This document shows positions 41,406 to 48,375 of a stretch of DNA of 59,494 nucleotides, one piece after another (the first letter of the stretch is position 1; each line of letters starts with the position of its first letter). The notes beneath the pieces are model-generated. The model did no database searches. It saw nothing but the letters and a program-made list of their open reading frames with translations, and was not told where the DNA came from. The position numbers and the translations under genes are program-made. Source of the DNA: an uncultured Dialister sp. (GTDB taxonomy: Bacteria > Bacillota > Negativicutes > Veillonellales > Dialisteraceae); contig UQQQ01000004.1 in the NCBI GenBank assembly GCA_900543165.1, positions 1 through 59,494 of the forward strand, read 5' to 3'.

Positions 41406-41614
41406 TGTGCCACCGCCATAAGGAGTGTGTATGCCGCGGCGCACACCAGCGTCAGCGGATAGATCGCCACTTCCTTCCAGAACCTCTTGCGTGCGGCGCT
41501 AGGATCGTATTTCTTCGTGGCTACTTGAGAGGCGAGAGCCGCGGTTCTCGCCTCTTCTTGCTCGCGGGCCTCCATCATCTGGTGGACGATTTCTACTGCT
41601 TCTGCACTACTCAT
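41402..41614 (-). CDS. Tail-anchored small membrane protein
   Basis: 70 aa. A helical start (SSAEAVEIVHQMMEAREQEE) and a C-terminal span (VAIYPLTLVCAAAYTLLMAV). The ATG overlaps the final codons of the broken gene 41607-41924. Function unknown. Confidence 0.6.
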   Translation of the reverse strand: MSSAEAVEIVHQMMEAREQEEARTAALASQVATKKYDPSAARKRFWKEVAIYPLTLVCAAAYTLLMAVAQ

Positions 41615-41924
41615 ATTTATTCATCTCCCTGACCTCCGTGACCACACGAGCTGCCATTGAAAGCGCATCCCATATGTAGGTTTCCTTCAAAGAACGTATT
41701 CACAAGCTAGATTCCGTAGCACTCCCGGTAGTTGCCAAAGTTGCAGAGTCCATTGTGCTGAAAGCTTTAGGACTATAGGGAATGGTATTTCTCTCAATCA
41801 ATTCCATAGCTTCTTTAAATACCGACTGTGCCAGCACAATCGGTATTTTGTTTTCATGGAGCACCCGGACCACTTCTATGGCCGCCTTTCTGATATCTGT
41901 TCCTTCCATATCAGCGCTACTCAT
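41607..41924 (-). pseudogene. Early gene interrupted by an in-frame TGA
   Basis: The open frame stops at 41700 after 74 codons (MSSADMEGTDIRKAAIEVVR...). Past the TGA the same frame continues IRSLKETYIWDALSMAARVV, TEVREMNKYE and a TAG that overlaps the next ATG. This ending matches the neighbour 41917-42261 (AASRVVTEIREESKYE, also overlapping the next start). So the gene is probably a 105-codon gene with one nonsense codon, perhaps CGA to TGA. Confidence 0.6.
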
Positions 41925-42261
41925 ATTTGCTCTCCTCCCTGATTTCGGTAACCACTCTGGAGGCCGCCATGTATCCGGCAGCTTTCCCCTCGTAGATACG
42001 CGCCATCATGTCCTTTGCACACAACCGTGCACTTCCCGCTAGATTCATATTGCGGGCTGCTTCGTGGCGCAATAAATGTGCCAGGGTTTCGATCAGCGCC
42101 TTCGCCTCCACCAACTGCATGGCAACGGCGAGGGCGTCAGCCTTGCCTACCAAGTAGTCGCCGACATAGGTATCTTTGCACGCGACCTGCTCGACGCCGG
42201 CATCCGCGCGAAGCGCACCCAACTGAGCGAGAATTTCTTCTCTCATTGCTTTTTCTTTCAT
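41917..42261 (-). CDS. Unrecognised early phage protein
   Basis: 114 aa, helical: ALRADAGVEQVACKDTYVGD, ALAVAMQLVEAKALIETLAH, ending AASRVVTEIREESKYE. The ending is shared with the broken gene downstream. GGAGG precedes the start. Function unknown. Confidence 0.62.
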   Translation of the reverse strand: MKEKAMREEILAQLGALRADAGVEQVACKDTYVGDYLVGKADALAVAMQLVEAKALIETLAHLLRHEAARNMNLAGSARLCAKDMMARIYEGKAAGYMAASRVVTEIREESKYE

Positions 42262-42273
42262 TTCATTCCTCCT

Positions 42274-42567
42274 TTAGGTCGTCTCCATGGCCTTCTCCTC
42301 ATTCTGTCTGGCTCGCCAGACAGAAATCCTTGTCCCTTCCTTCGCCTTTTTCAAAGCTTCTAGGAAGGTCCCCGGTCTATCTTTCAGCCCTTCGCGTGCC
42401 TTCCGCTCGAGGAAGGCGTCCATGTCTTTGGGGTTGAACATGAACCGCTGGCCAATCCTAAAGCAGGGGATTTCCCCTGCCCTGCAGTACCTGCGAATGG
42501 TACTTACTGGGAGATCGTGGGTCTCCGCGTATTCCTTCGCGGAGATCCACCTTTTTTCTTTGCCCAT
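42274..42567 (-). CDS. Excisionase-like helix-turn-helix protein
   Basis: 97 aa. RWISAKEYAETHDLPVSTIR, then RYCRAGEIPCFRIGQRFMFN: the HTH_17/MerR-type fold found in excisionases and phage regulators. It may help excision or regulate early genes. Its place in the early operon, far from int, is less typical for xis. Confidence 0.75.
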   Translation of the reverse strand: MGKEKRWISAKEYAETHDLPVSTIRRYCRAGEIPCFRIGQRFMFNPKDMDAFLERKAREGLKDRPGTFLEALKKAKEGTRISVWRARQNEEKAMETT

Positions 42568-42585
42568 GATGGCACCTCCTAATGG

Positions 42586-42837
42586 TTACCTAAGCTCCGG
42601 GATCTGTCGCAGAATGTCCCAAAGCGCCGTGTGCGGGGCGTCCATAGAGATGTTCGCCCATCTCTCACCCCATTCGAATGTCGCCTTGACCATGCAGTCG
42701 CTGGCACCACGCTCGACGATTTCCAGCGACCACAACGGTACACCTGCTACTTGTAACGACTGGCAGAGCAGCTCGACCGCATCTGCGCGGGCTTTCTTCT
42801 CTTTGGCGATTCTCTCGCTCCATTCTTTGTTTGTCAT
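42586..42837 (-). CDS. Unrecognised early phage protein
   Basis: 83 aa: basic N-terminus (KEWSERIAKEKKARADAVEL), then VPLWSLEIVERGASDCMVKA and WANISMDAPHTALWDILRQI. Directly after the Cro-like gene. Function unknown. Confidence 0.58.
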   Translation of the reverse strand: MTNKEWSERIAKEKKARADAVELLCQSLQVAGVPLWSLEIVERGASDCMVKATFEWGERWANISMDAPHTALWDILRQIPELR

Positions 42838-42854
42838 GGTTGGTCCTCCTCTTG

Positions 42855-42869
42855 TTCAGATTTCCTGAA
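42855..42869. promoter_or_regulatory. Operator-like palindrome at the end of cro
   Basis: TTCAGATTTCCTGAA is identical to the intergenic operator at 43156-43170 but lies over the stop codon of the Cro-like gene. Confidence 0.5.
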
Positions 42870-43080
42870 CTTTATGGGTAAAAAAATATAAAGAAATCTG
42901 TGTTGCGGGAATTCCTAAGGTGGCACAAGAACGCGCAATTTCGTCCTGAGTAAACCCGGTGATATTATTAAGCCTAGCGCTAAGAGCGGCTGGACTAATC
43001 CCGATAGCCTGTGCAAAACGTTCTTGCGTTCCAAACACTTCCGCGATTTTCCCTTTCAGCTTACTATAACTATATTTCAT
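42856..43080 (-). CDS. Cro-like repressor (DUF739 type)
   Basis: 74 aa. KLKGKIAEVFGTQERFAQAI, GISPAALSARLNNITGFTQD, EIARSCATLGIPA: a single XRE-type helix-turn-helix of the DUF739 family. It faces the CI gene across 172 bp with three operator palindromes, so it is the lytic switch protein and first gene of the early operon. Confidence 0.87.
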   Translation of the reverse strand: MKYSYSKLKGKIAEVFGTQERFAQAIGISPAALSARLNNITGFTQDEIARSCATLGIPATQISLYFFTHKVQEI

Positions 43081-43100
43081 GGCTCACCTCCCTTCTGCTG

Positions 43101-43115
43101 TTCAGCTTTTCTGAA
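43101..43115. promoter_or_regulatory. Operator 1
   Basis: TTCAG-ctttt-CTGAA, just downstream of the cro promoter -10 (43119-43124). Same arms as operator 2. Confidence 0.75.
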
Positions 43116-43118
43116 TTG

Positions 43119-43147
43119 ATATTATCACGTGTGAATTTTGTTGTCAA
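43119..43147 (-). promoter_or_regulatory. Early (cro) promoter
   Basis: On the minus strand TTGACA (43142-43147), 17 bases, TAATAT (43119-43124), between operators 1 and 2. Confidence 0.82.
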
Positions 43148-43155
43148 TAATATTT

Positions 43156-43170
43156 TTCAGATTTCCTGAA
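43156..43170. promoter_or_regulatory. Operator 2
   Basis: TTCAG-atttc-CTGAA, between the divergent promoters; one of three sites spaced 55 and 20 bases apart. Confidence 0.78.
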
Positions 43171-43175
43171 TTTAA

Positions 43176-43190
43176 TATTGATTTCCTGAA
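43176..43190. promoter_or_regulatory. Operator 3 (half-perfect)
   Basis: TATTG-atttc-CTGAA: the right arm and centre match operator 2, the left arm is changed. It overlaps the -35 of the CI promoter. Confidence 0.6.
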
Positions 43191-43206
43191 TTTTATCATA
43201 TAGAAT
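43178..43206 (+). promoter_or_regulatory. CI promoter
   Basis: TTGATT (43178-43183), 17 bases, TAGAAT (43201-43206), overlapping operator 3. Confidence 0.65.
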
Positions 43207-43252
43207 GATATTAAAGCAGTTTATAAACGGGATTCTTTTTTGAGGTGATATT

Positions 43253-43924
43253 ATGCAAAACTCTACATTTTCCAAGCGGTTAGCTGAAGCAATGAGCATC
43301 AGAGAAATGACGCAGACCGATCTTCATGAACGAACGGGCATCAATAAATCTTCAATTAGCACGTATCTTCGAGGAGATTATAAGGCAAAGCAGGATAAAG
43401 TTGATTTATTGTCTACGGCATTAAACGTTTCTCCTGCTTGGTTAATGGGTTATGACGTCCCTATGGTTCCTGGCACAAAATCTGAAGAGAGAAATTACGA
43501 CATTTCTTCTCTCAAAAACATTGTCCCCATCGAGAGGCGCATGGTCCCCATTATCGGACAGATCGCCGCCGGAAAGCCAATACTGGCTGATGAGCATATA
43601 GAAGCCTTTCTGCCCTGCGATACTGGCGTACACGCAGACTTCGGCCTCGTGGTAAGCGGGGACAGCATGATAGGCGCCGACATCCATGACGGTGACGTTG
43701 TATTCATCCGCAGCCAGCCCATCGTGGATGACGGCCAGATCGCCGCCGTCCGTATCGACGACGACGCCACCCTGAAGCGCTTCTACAAAAATCCAGACGG
43801 AGACGGCTGCACCCTCGTGTCCATGAACCCCAAGTACCCTCCCATGGTGTTCAATTCCGGGAATTGTGACTCCATCCAGATCATCGGGCTGGCAGTGGCG
43901 AAGTATTCAGTGATCAAACAGTGA
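43253..43924 (+). CDS. CI-like repressor with S24 self-cleaving domain
   Basis: 223 aa. An N-terminal XRE HTH (MTQTDLHERTGINKSSISTY) and a LexA/S24 domain: cleavage region IGQIAAGKP near residue 105, catalytic Ser in VVSGDSM near 137, Lys in DDATLKRFYK near 173. It holds the lysogenic state at the operators 43101-43190 and would cleave itself with RecA after DNA damage. GAGGTGAT precedes the ATG. DinD follows 15 bases later. Confidence 0.93.
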   Translation: MQNSTFSKRLAEAMSIREMTQTDLHERTGINKSSISTYLRGDYKAKQDKVDLLSTALNVSPAWLMGYDVPMVPGTKSEERNYDISSLKNIVPIERRMVPIIGQIAAGKPILADEHIEAFLPCDTGVHADFGLVVSGDSMIGADIHDGDVVFIRSQPIVDDGQIAAVRIDDDATLKRFYKNPDGDGCTLVSMNPKYPPMVFNSGNCDSIQIIGLAVAKYSVIKQ

Positions 43925-43939
43925 GAAAGGGTATTTGAC

Positions 43940-44779
43940 ATGACAAAAGATATTGAATCTATCGATGAATCCTTATTTGAATCCATTAAGCATATCAATG
44001 AGTATGGCATGGAATATTGGACAGCTAGAGAGCTGATGCCAGTACTGGAATATAAGCAATGGCGTCAATTTTCCGATGCAATAGACCGTGCAAAGAAAGC
44101 CTGCGAAACGAGTGGTAATCGTGTATTTGACTATTTTGCGGACGCCCGCAAAATAGTCAAAACTGGCGTGGCTACTAAAGAAATCGAAGATTATCATCTC
44201 TCTCGGTATGCTTGTTATCTTATCGCAATGAATGGGGATCCCCGAAAGAAAGCCATCGCTATGGCTCAGTCTTATTTCGCAATCAAAACTCGCCAGCAGG
44301 AGCTTTCGGAGAATTTTGAGAAGCTGTCTGAAGAGCAGAAGCGACTGGCTATTCGTGGAGAATTGAAACATCATAATAAGTCTCTCGCCGATGCCGCCCA
44401 TGAGGCAGGGGTAGAGACTTCTCGCGACTATGCTATATTTCAAAACTTCGGCTATATGGGATTATATGGCGGTCTCAAGGCACAGGATATCGCTAAACGC
44501 AAAGGGCTGAAGAAAGGACAGGCTATCCTTGACCATATGGGCAGCACGGAACTGGCTGCGAATCTCTTCCGCGCCACGCAGACCGACGAGAAGCTGCGCC
44601 GTGACCATGTGAAAGGGAAAGCTGCCGCTAATACAACTCACTTCGCTGTCGGCAAGAAGGTTCGCGAAACAATCAAAGAACTCGGCGGTACCATGCCAGA
44701 GGATTTACCGACTCCTGATAAAAGTATCAAGCAGATTGAAAAGGAGAAGAAGAAGTTATTGAAAAATCCTAAGCATTAA
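43940..44779 (+). CDS. dinD: DNA damage-inducible protein D (DinD)
   Basis: 279 aa. YWTARELMPVLEYKQWRQFS (BRO-N-like start), DYHLSRYACYLIAMNGDPRK, MGSTELAANLFRATQTDEKL, HFAVGKKVRETIKELGGTMP are the DinD pattern. E. coli DinD inhibits RecA filaments. Here it is co-transcribed with CI, so it may limit RecA-driven repressor cleavage or act as an antirepressor; that is inference. It carries no HTH of its own. Confidence 0.88.
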   Translation: MTKDIESIDESLFESIKHINEYGMEYWTARELMPVLEYKQWRQFSDAIDRAKKACETSGNRVFDYFADARKIVKTGVATKEIEDYHLSRYACYLIAMNGDPRKKAIAMAQSYFAIKTRQQELSENFEKLSEEQKRLAIRGELKHHNKSLADAAHEAGVETSRDYAIFQNFGYMGLYGGLKAQDIAKRKGLKKGQAILDHMGSTELAANLFRATQTDEKLRRDHVKGKAAANTTHFAVGKKVRETIKELGGTMPEDLPTPDKSIKQIEKEKKKLLKNPKH

Positions 44780-44785
44780 AATAAA

Positions 44786-44940
44786 CCATTTTCGTGACCT
44801 CACGAAAATGGTCTAGGTGTGAGTAGTTGCAAATTTTGCAACAACTGCCTCGGATACCTTTATTTCCATAGGTGAAAAAAGTATTTCCTGTATAGGGGAA
44901 TTGAATAAAAGGGTATTCTGAACGAAAGGAATGTGATATT
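44786..44940 (+). promoter_or_regulatory. Hairpin leader upstream of the Abi gene (copy A)
   Basis: ACCATTTTCGTG-acct-CACGAAAATGGT (44786-44812), then GTTGCAAATTTTGCAAC near 44825-44842, then an AT-rich part ending GGGTATTCTG..GAAAGGAA before the start codon. The same order of elements is found upstream of int (46344-46529), so this is a duplicated leader of about 150-180 bp. Confidence 0.65.
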
Positions 44941-45864
44941 TTGAAACAGTTATTATCCACTCAAGATTTAATAATGCATATGAAGAACAAAGGCATACAG
45001 TTTAATATTACGAATGAGCAAAGTGCCTCTGAATATTTAGAGCATAATAATTACTTCTTCAAGCTGGCATCCTACCGCAATAATTATACCAAACGCCAAA
45101 GGGGACAGTTTGCAGGACAATATGAAAACCTTGAATTTGCCTATTTGAAGGAACTTGCTATCATTGATATGCATCTTCGCTATTTGATTTTACAGATGTG
45201 CCTAGATATTGAACATCATATCAAGCTACTCCTTATTAAGGATATTGCAGATAATCCTTATGAAGACGGCTATACGCTTATCAATAAGTTCGATCCTTCT
45301 AAGGATATCCGGGAGAATTTACTAAAACAAGCTAATAGTAGTTATGCTAGTGATTTGATATATAAGTATAAGCAGTCGTCAGATTATCCGATTTATGCAT
45401 TTTGTGAATTGATTAGTTTTGGTGAGCTTATCAAATTGTATAATTTTTATTCTAAGATGTACCCAACGAGGAACACTCTCCCAAAATCCAATTTGCTTTA
45501 TCCTATCCGTAATTTGCGAAATGCTTCTGCTCACAGCAACTGCCTTATATATAAACTTCATGGAGCGAAGCATACATCGGTTAAAGATATTAATCATGTG
45601 ATTTCACAAATTCCAACTATTTCGACTTCTTCCAGGCTGAAGTATTTATCTATCCGCCCTATCCATGATTTTGCCGTATTGCTATATTGGTACACTTCCA
45701 ATGTCAAGAGTGACGGTCTCCTAAGAAAGCGAAAACGTGGCCTTTATCGGTTATTCTTCCAAAGAATGCGTGAGCATAAAGAATATTTCTCTTCTAACCA
45801 ATACATATACAACGCATATCGCTTTTGTGCAAAAATGGTTATTTACTTTTTCAAAGATTATTGA
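44941..45864 (+). CDS. Abi_2 family HEPN abortive-infection protein
   Basis: 307 aa. QLLSTQDLIMHMKNKGIQF at the start, then YLEHNNYFFKLASYRNNYTK and LRYLILQMCLDIEHHIKLLL are the Abi_2 (AbiD/AbiF) pattern. The HEPN RNase motif R-x4-H is in RNLRNASAHSNC near 194-199. The start is a TTG with AAAGGAA upstream. It is AT-rich compared with its neighbours, pointing to a transferred defence cargo. A strong promoter for a small RNA overlaps its stop codon. Confidence 0.87.
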   Translation: MKQLLSTQDLIMHMKNKGIQFNITNEQSASEYLEHNNYFFKLASYRNNYTKRQRGQFAGQYENLEFAYLKELAIIDMHLRYLILQMCLDIEHHIKLLLIKDIADNPYEDGYTLINKFDPSKDIRENLLKQANSSYASDLIYKYKQSSDYPIYAFCELISFGELIKLYNFYSKMYPTRNTLPKSNLLYPIRNLRNASAHSNCLIYKLHGAKHTSVKDINHVISQIPTISTSSRLKYLSIRPIHDFAVLLYWYTSNVKSDGLLRKRKRGLYRLFFQRMREHKEYFSSNQYIYNAYRFCAKMVIYFFKDY

Positions 45865-45889
45865 CAGGACCCCTATACAAATGTATAAT
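45861..45889 (+). promoter_or_regulatory. Perfect promoter of the Abi-linked ncRNA
   Basis: TTGACA (45861-45866), exactly 17 bases, TATAAT (45884-45889). The TGA stop of the Abi gene (45862-45864) lies inside the -35 box. Confidence 0.9.
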
Positions 45890-45895
45890 GTAAAT

Positions 45896-45993
45896 ACATT
45901 GAAAACGATTTAGTCGTTTTGCAGGGGACGTGTTACGACATGTTCCCAATTTTTCGTTTATAAGAGGTCTCTGCCATAGAGACCTCTTTTTTT
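45896..45993 (+). ncRNA. Abi-linked structured small RNA
   Basis: About 98 nt with three hairpins: AAAACGA-tttag-TCGTTTT (45902-45920), GGGGACGTGT-tacg-ACATGTTCCC (45924-45947), and the terminator AAGAGGTCTCT-gccat-AGAGACCTCTT plus T7 (45962-45993). It has a perfect promoter, no ORF and no start codon with a ribosome site. Small RNAs next to Abi_2/AbiF genes have been proposed as antitoxins; this one fits that place. Confidence 0.72.
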
Positions 45994-46343
45994 ATACTTT
46001 GAGACGAAACTACGAAATCGGACATGCTCGGCCACGCTCGGACGCTTTCGGAGAGCGCAATTTTTCCTATTTTTCCTACGGTTTCCTATTTCATCTAATT
46101 TAGTTCCAAAATTGGCCGTTTTTGAAACTAAAGGCTCTCTGATTCATCGCTTAGTTTCAAATTCCCCACTTTTTGAAACTAAAGACATGCTGACAAGGTG
46201 GCGTGAGCGCGCAAGAGGACAGGCGTGAACTCGCTCGCCTTCTTCACGCCTGCAAATGACCGGCAAATAAAAAAGCGCGGTTTTACCGCACTTCCCCCCG
46301 TGTGGATCTGCACCTCTGCAAGTTGCCTGCAAGTGAGATCCCT
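45994..46343. other. Gene-poor stretch with paired stem-loops
   Basis: No gene is supported. It holds two similar palindromes (46099-46132, 46151-46182) and a hairpin with a T run on the minus strand (AGTGCGG..CCGCGCTTTTTT, near 46266-46292). Confidence 0.6.
46099..46182. repeat. Tandem stem-loops with equal arms and different loops
   Basis: TTTAGTTCCAAA..TTTGAAACTAAA (46099-46132) and TTAGTTTCAAA..TTTGAAACTAA (46151-46182), 18 bases apart. Arms are nearly equal; the loops (attggccgtt, ttccccactt) differ. Confidence 0.6.
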
Positions 46344-46529
46344 CCATTTTCGTGAGGTCACGGAAATGGTTGACATATCGCTAGCAGCTGTTGCAAATTC
46401 TGCAACGGTTCCCCCCCCATTTTGCAAAGGTCGGCAAAATGGCAATACATTTATTTTGATAGGGGGAATAAAGACATTTCTGGGATGCAGCAATTGGACA
46501 AAGGTATTCTATAGAAAGGAAGGGTTATC
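46344..46529 (+). promoter_or_regulatory. Hairpin leader upstream of int (copy B)
   Basis: CCATTTTCGTG-aggt-CACGGAAATGG, then GTTGCA-aattc-TGCAAC, a C8 tract (46411-46418), CCATTTTGC-aaaggtcg-GCAAAATGG, and an end GGTATTCTATAGAAAGGAAGG like that of copy A. It probably controls integrase expression. Confidence 0.6.
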
Positions 46530-47615
46530 ATGAGACGCCCCAATGGGCAAGGGTCCATTTACTACGAGAAATCAAAGAAAAGATACGCCGCCTCTTTCAT
46601 CACCCCAGAGGGAAGGCGCATCGTGAAGCGGTTCTCCACCACTGAAGAGGCGGAGAACTGGCTAGAGGATAACCGCTATAGCATCCGCCACAACACTTTC
46701 GTGACGCCTTCAGGCATGCGCACAGGGGCATGGATCCTGCAATACATCGACACCTACAAGAAGAATGTAAGACCTCGCACGCTGTCCTTGTATTTCGCTA
46801 TTTTGGAAAAAATAGAGCCCATCGCCGACATTCCCCTACAGAAACTCACGGGGATGGACGTGCAAGCCTTGATCAATTCCCTTGATGGGAAAATTTCTAC
46901 ATCGTATATCAAAAAGATCTACGAGCTTCTTAACATGGCCATTAAAAAAGCCGTGGCTCTGGACATCTTAGCAAAGAACCCTATAGGCACCGTAGAACGT
47001 CCCAAGGTGACGCAGAAGAAAATACAGATTTTCACCATTGATGAAATCCACCAGATACTTGCCTATGCCAAAGAACGGCACCGGGATAGGCTCTATATGG
47101 AAATCCTAGTGGCTACTTACACCGGGCTGCGCATCGGTGAACTGCTGGCACTCACATGGAACGATATCACCCCCGCATTTATCCATATCACCAAGACACT
47201 AGGCCAGGATGGGCACGGGGTCATATATGTCCAAAACGCCACCAAAACCTCCCACTCCCGCAGGGATGTGTCTATTCCCCTATCACTCTACGAGACGCTG
47301 AAAGAATGGCAGGAAAGCACCAGAGCCCACGGCGGACTGGTTTTCAAAGCGAAGAATGGGAATTTCCTGTTCCCCAGCAATGAAAGGATCGCCTTTCAAG
47401 GCATCCAAAAAGGCTTGGGAATTTCCCCTGTTCGCAGCTTCCACGCGCTGCGCCACACCCACGCCAGCCAGCTGCTAGCCAATGGCGTCCCCATTGCTGA
47501 AGTGTCTAAGCGTTTAGGTCATGCATCTCCTGCCATTACATTGACCACCTATACCTCTTGGATACCAGGAAACGACGAAAAAGTCGCCAATGATGTAGAG
47601 AGGATTTTTAGATAA
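46530..47615 (+). CDS. int: Tyrosine integrase of the prophage
   Basis: 361 aa. N-terminal AP2-like arm-binding domain (RRPNGQGSIYYEKSKKRYAA), SAM-like core-binding domain (NVRPRTLSLYFAILEKIEPI), and catalytic residues: Arg in YTGLRIGEL near 200, H-x-x-R in HALRHTHAS near 306, HAS in RLGHASPAI, Tyr in TLTTYTSW near 340. It inserts the phage into the 3' end of cbiC. Arm-type repeats begin at its stop codon. Confidence 0.95.
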   Translation: MRRPNGQGSIYYEKSKKRYAASFITPEGRRIVKRFSTTEEAENWLEDNRYSIRHNTFVTPSGMRTGAWILQYIDTYKKNVRPRTLSLYFAILEKIEPIADIPLQKLTGMDVQALINSLDGKISTSYIKKIYELLNMAIKKAVALDILAKNPIGTVERPKVTQKKIQIFTIDEIHQILAYAKERHRDRLYMEILVATYTGLRIGELLALTWNDITPAFIHITKTLGQDGHGVIYVQNATKTSHSRRDVSIPLSLYETLKEWQESTRAHGGLVFKAKNGNFLFPSNERIAFQGIQKGLGISPVRSFHALRHTHASQLLANGVPIAEVSKRLGHASPAITLTTYTSWIPGNDEKVANDVERIFR

Positions 47616-47634
47616 TTGCTACCCTATTGCTACC
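47615..47634. promoter_or_regulatory. Integrase arm-type sites, right end
   Basis: The 20-base tandem ATTGCTACCCTATTGCTACC, identical to 7534-7553, starts at the last base of the int stop codon and lies 79 bases inside attR. Confidence 0.6.
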
Positions 47635-47657
47635 TTTATATTTTACCCACGCAATAT

Positions 47658-47710
47658 AAAAAGCCTGCTAAGTCCGATAAATACTAGTATTTGGAACTTA
47701 GCAGGCTTTT
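47658..47710. terminator. Phage-supplied terminator next to attR
   Basis: AAAAAGCCTGCTAAGT (from 47658) pairs with ACTTAGCAGGCTTTT (47696-47710). It ends two bases before the cbiC stop codon, and can stop both int and the cbi operon. It replaces the host terminator that now lies at 7338-7387. Confidence 0.82.
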
Positions 47711-47712
47711 AG

Positions 47713-47733
47713 CTATTTCTTACCTTCGACAAA
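47713..47733. other. attR core within the 3' end of cbiC
   Basis: The 21-base identity with 7406-7426 covers the cbiC stop codon and last six codons (FVEGKK). The gene is complete on the host side, so insertion does not alter the protein. Confidence 0.88.
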
Positions 47734-48375
47734 GAGCATATTATTGTTGCGCTTTACGAGATTGTACATCAGCGCATTGACGCAGGAAGCGACGATGGAG
47801 CTGCCGCCCTTGGTGCCGCGGACGGTGATGAAGGGGCAGGGCGCACGGCGAACAAGCTGCTCTTTCGAGTCAGCGGCGCCGACAAAGCCGACGGGGATAC
47901 CGATAATGAGTGCCGGCTTGATACCGTCTTCTTCGACCATGCGGATGGCTTCGTAGAGAGCGGTCGGAGCGTTTCCGACGGCGATGATAGAGCCATTGAG
48001 GTCGGTGCCGAAGGAGTTCATCGCTGCCATGGAGCGGGCGATGCCTTTCTCTTTGGCAATGGCTGCGATCTCCGGATCGGATACGCGGCAGAATACCTCA
48101 CTGCCGAGCGCATGCAGGGCATTCTTATTGATCCCCGCTTTGACCATATTCACATCGGTATAGATGTTGCAGCCTTTGGCGAGCGCTTCGATGCCGGCAG
48201 CGACAGCGCCTTTGCTGGTCTGGATGAGATGTCCGTAGTCCACGTCACCGGAGGCGTGAATCATACGGGAGTAGACGGTGACTTCCTCGGGTGTGAGGTC
48301 GATGTCCATGATGAATGGATTGATGAGATCCATGCTTTTATCTTCGATGGCCTTAGGGCTTTTGATGAAATCCAT
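47713..48375 (-). CDS. cbiC: Cobalt-precorrin-8 methylmutase
   Basis: 220 aa. Moves a methyl from C-11 to C-12 to give cobyrinic acid. EVTVYSRMIHASGDVDYGHL holds the catalytic His near residue 39; MNSFGTDLNGSIIAVGNAPT and ALIIGIPVGFVGAADSKEQL complete the family pattern. It is last in the minus-strand cbi operon and its 3' end is the phage attachment site. It overlaps cbiJ by 23 bases. Confidence 0.95.
   Translation of the reverse strand: MDFIKSPKAIEDKSMDLINPFIMDIDLTPEEVTVYSRMIHASGDVDYGHLIQTSKGAVAAGIEALAKGCNIYTDVNMVKAGINKNALHALGSEVFCRVSDPEIAAIAKEKGIARSMAAMNSFGTDLNGSIIAVGNAPTALYEAIRMVEEDGIKPALIIGIPVGFVGAADSKEQLVRRAPCPFITVRGTKGGSSIVASCVNALMYNLVKRNNNMLFVEGKK

Noticed and set aside
46099..46182. 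Mini-CRISPR
   Set aside because: Only two palindromic units, loops of 10 bases, no leader or cas genes; listed as stem-loops instead.
7534..47634. 20-bp repeat as the att core
   Set aside because: It is identical at both ends but does not coincide with a host gene end; the 21-bp repeat with the cbiC stop explains the insertion better.
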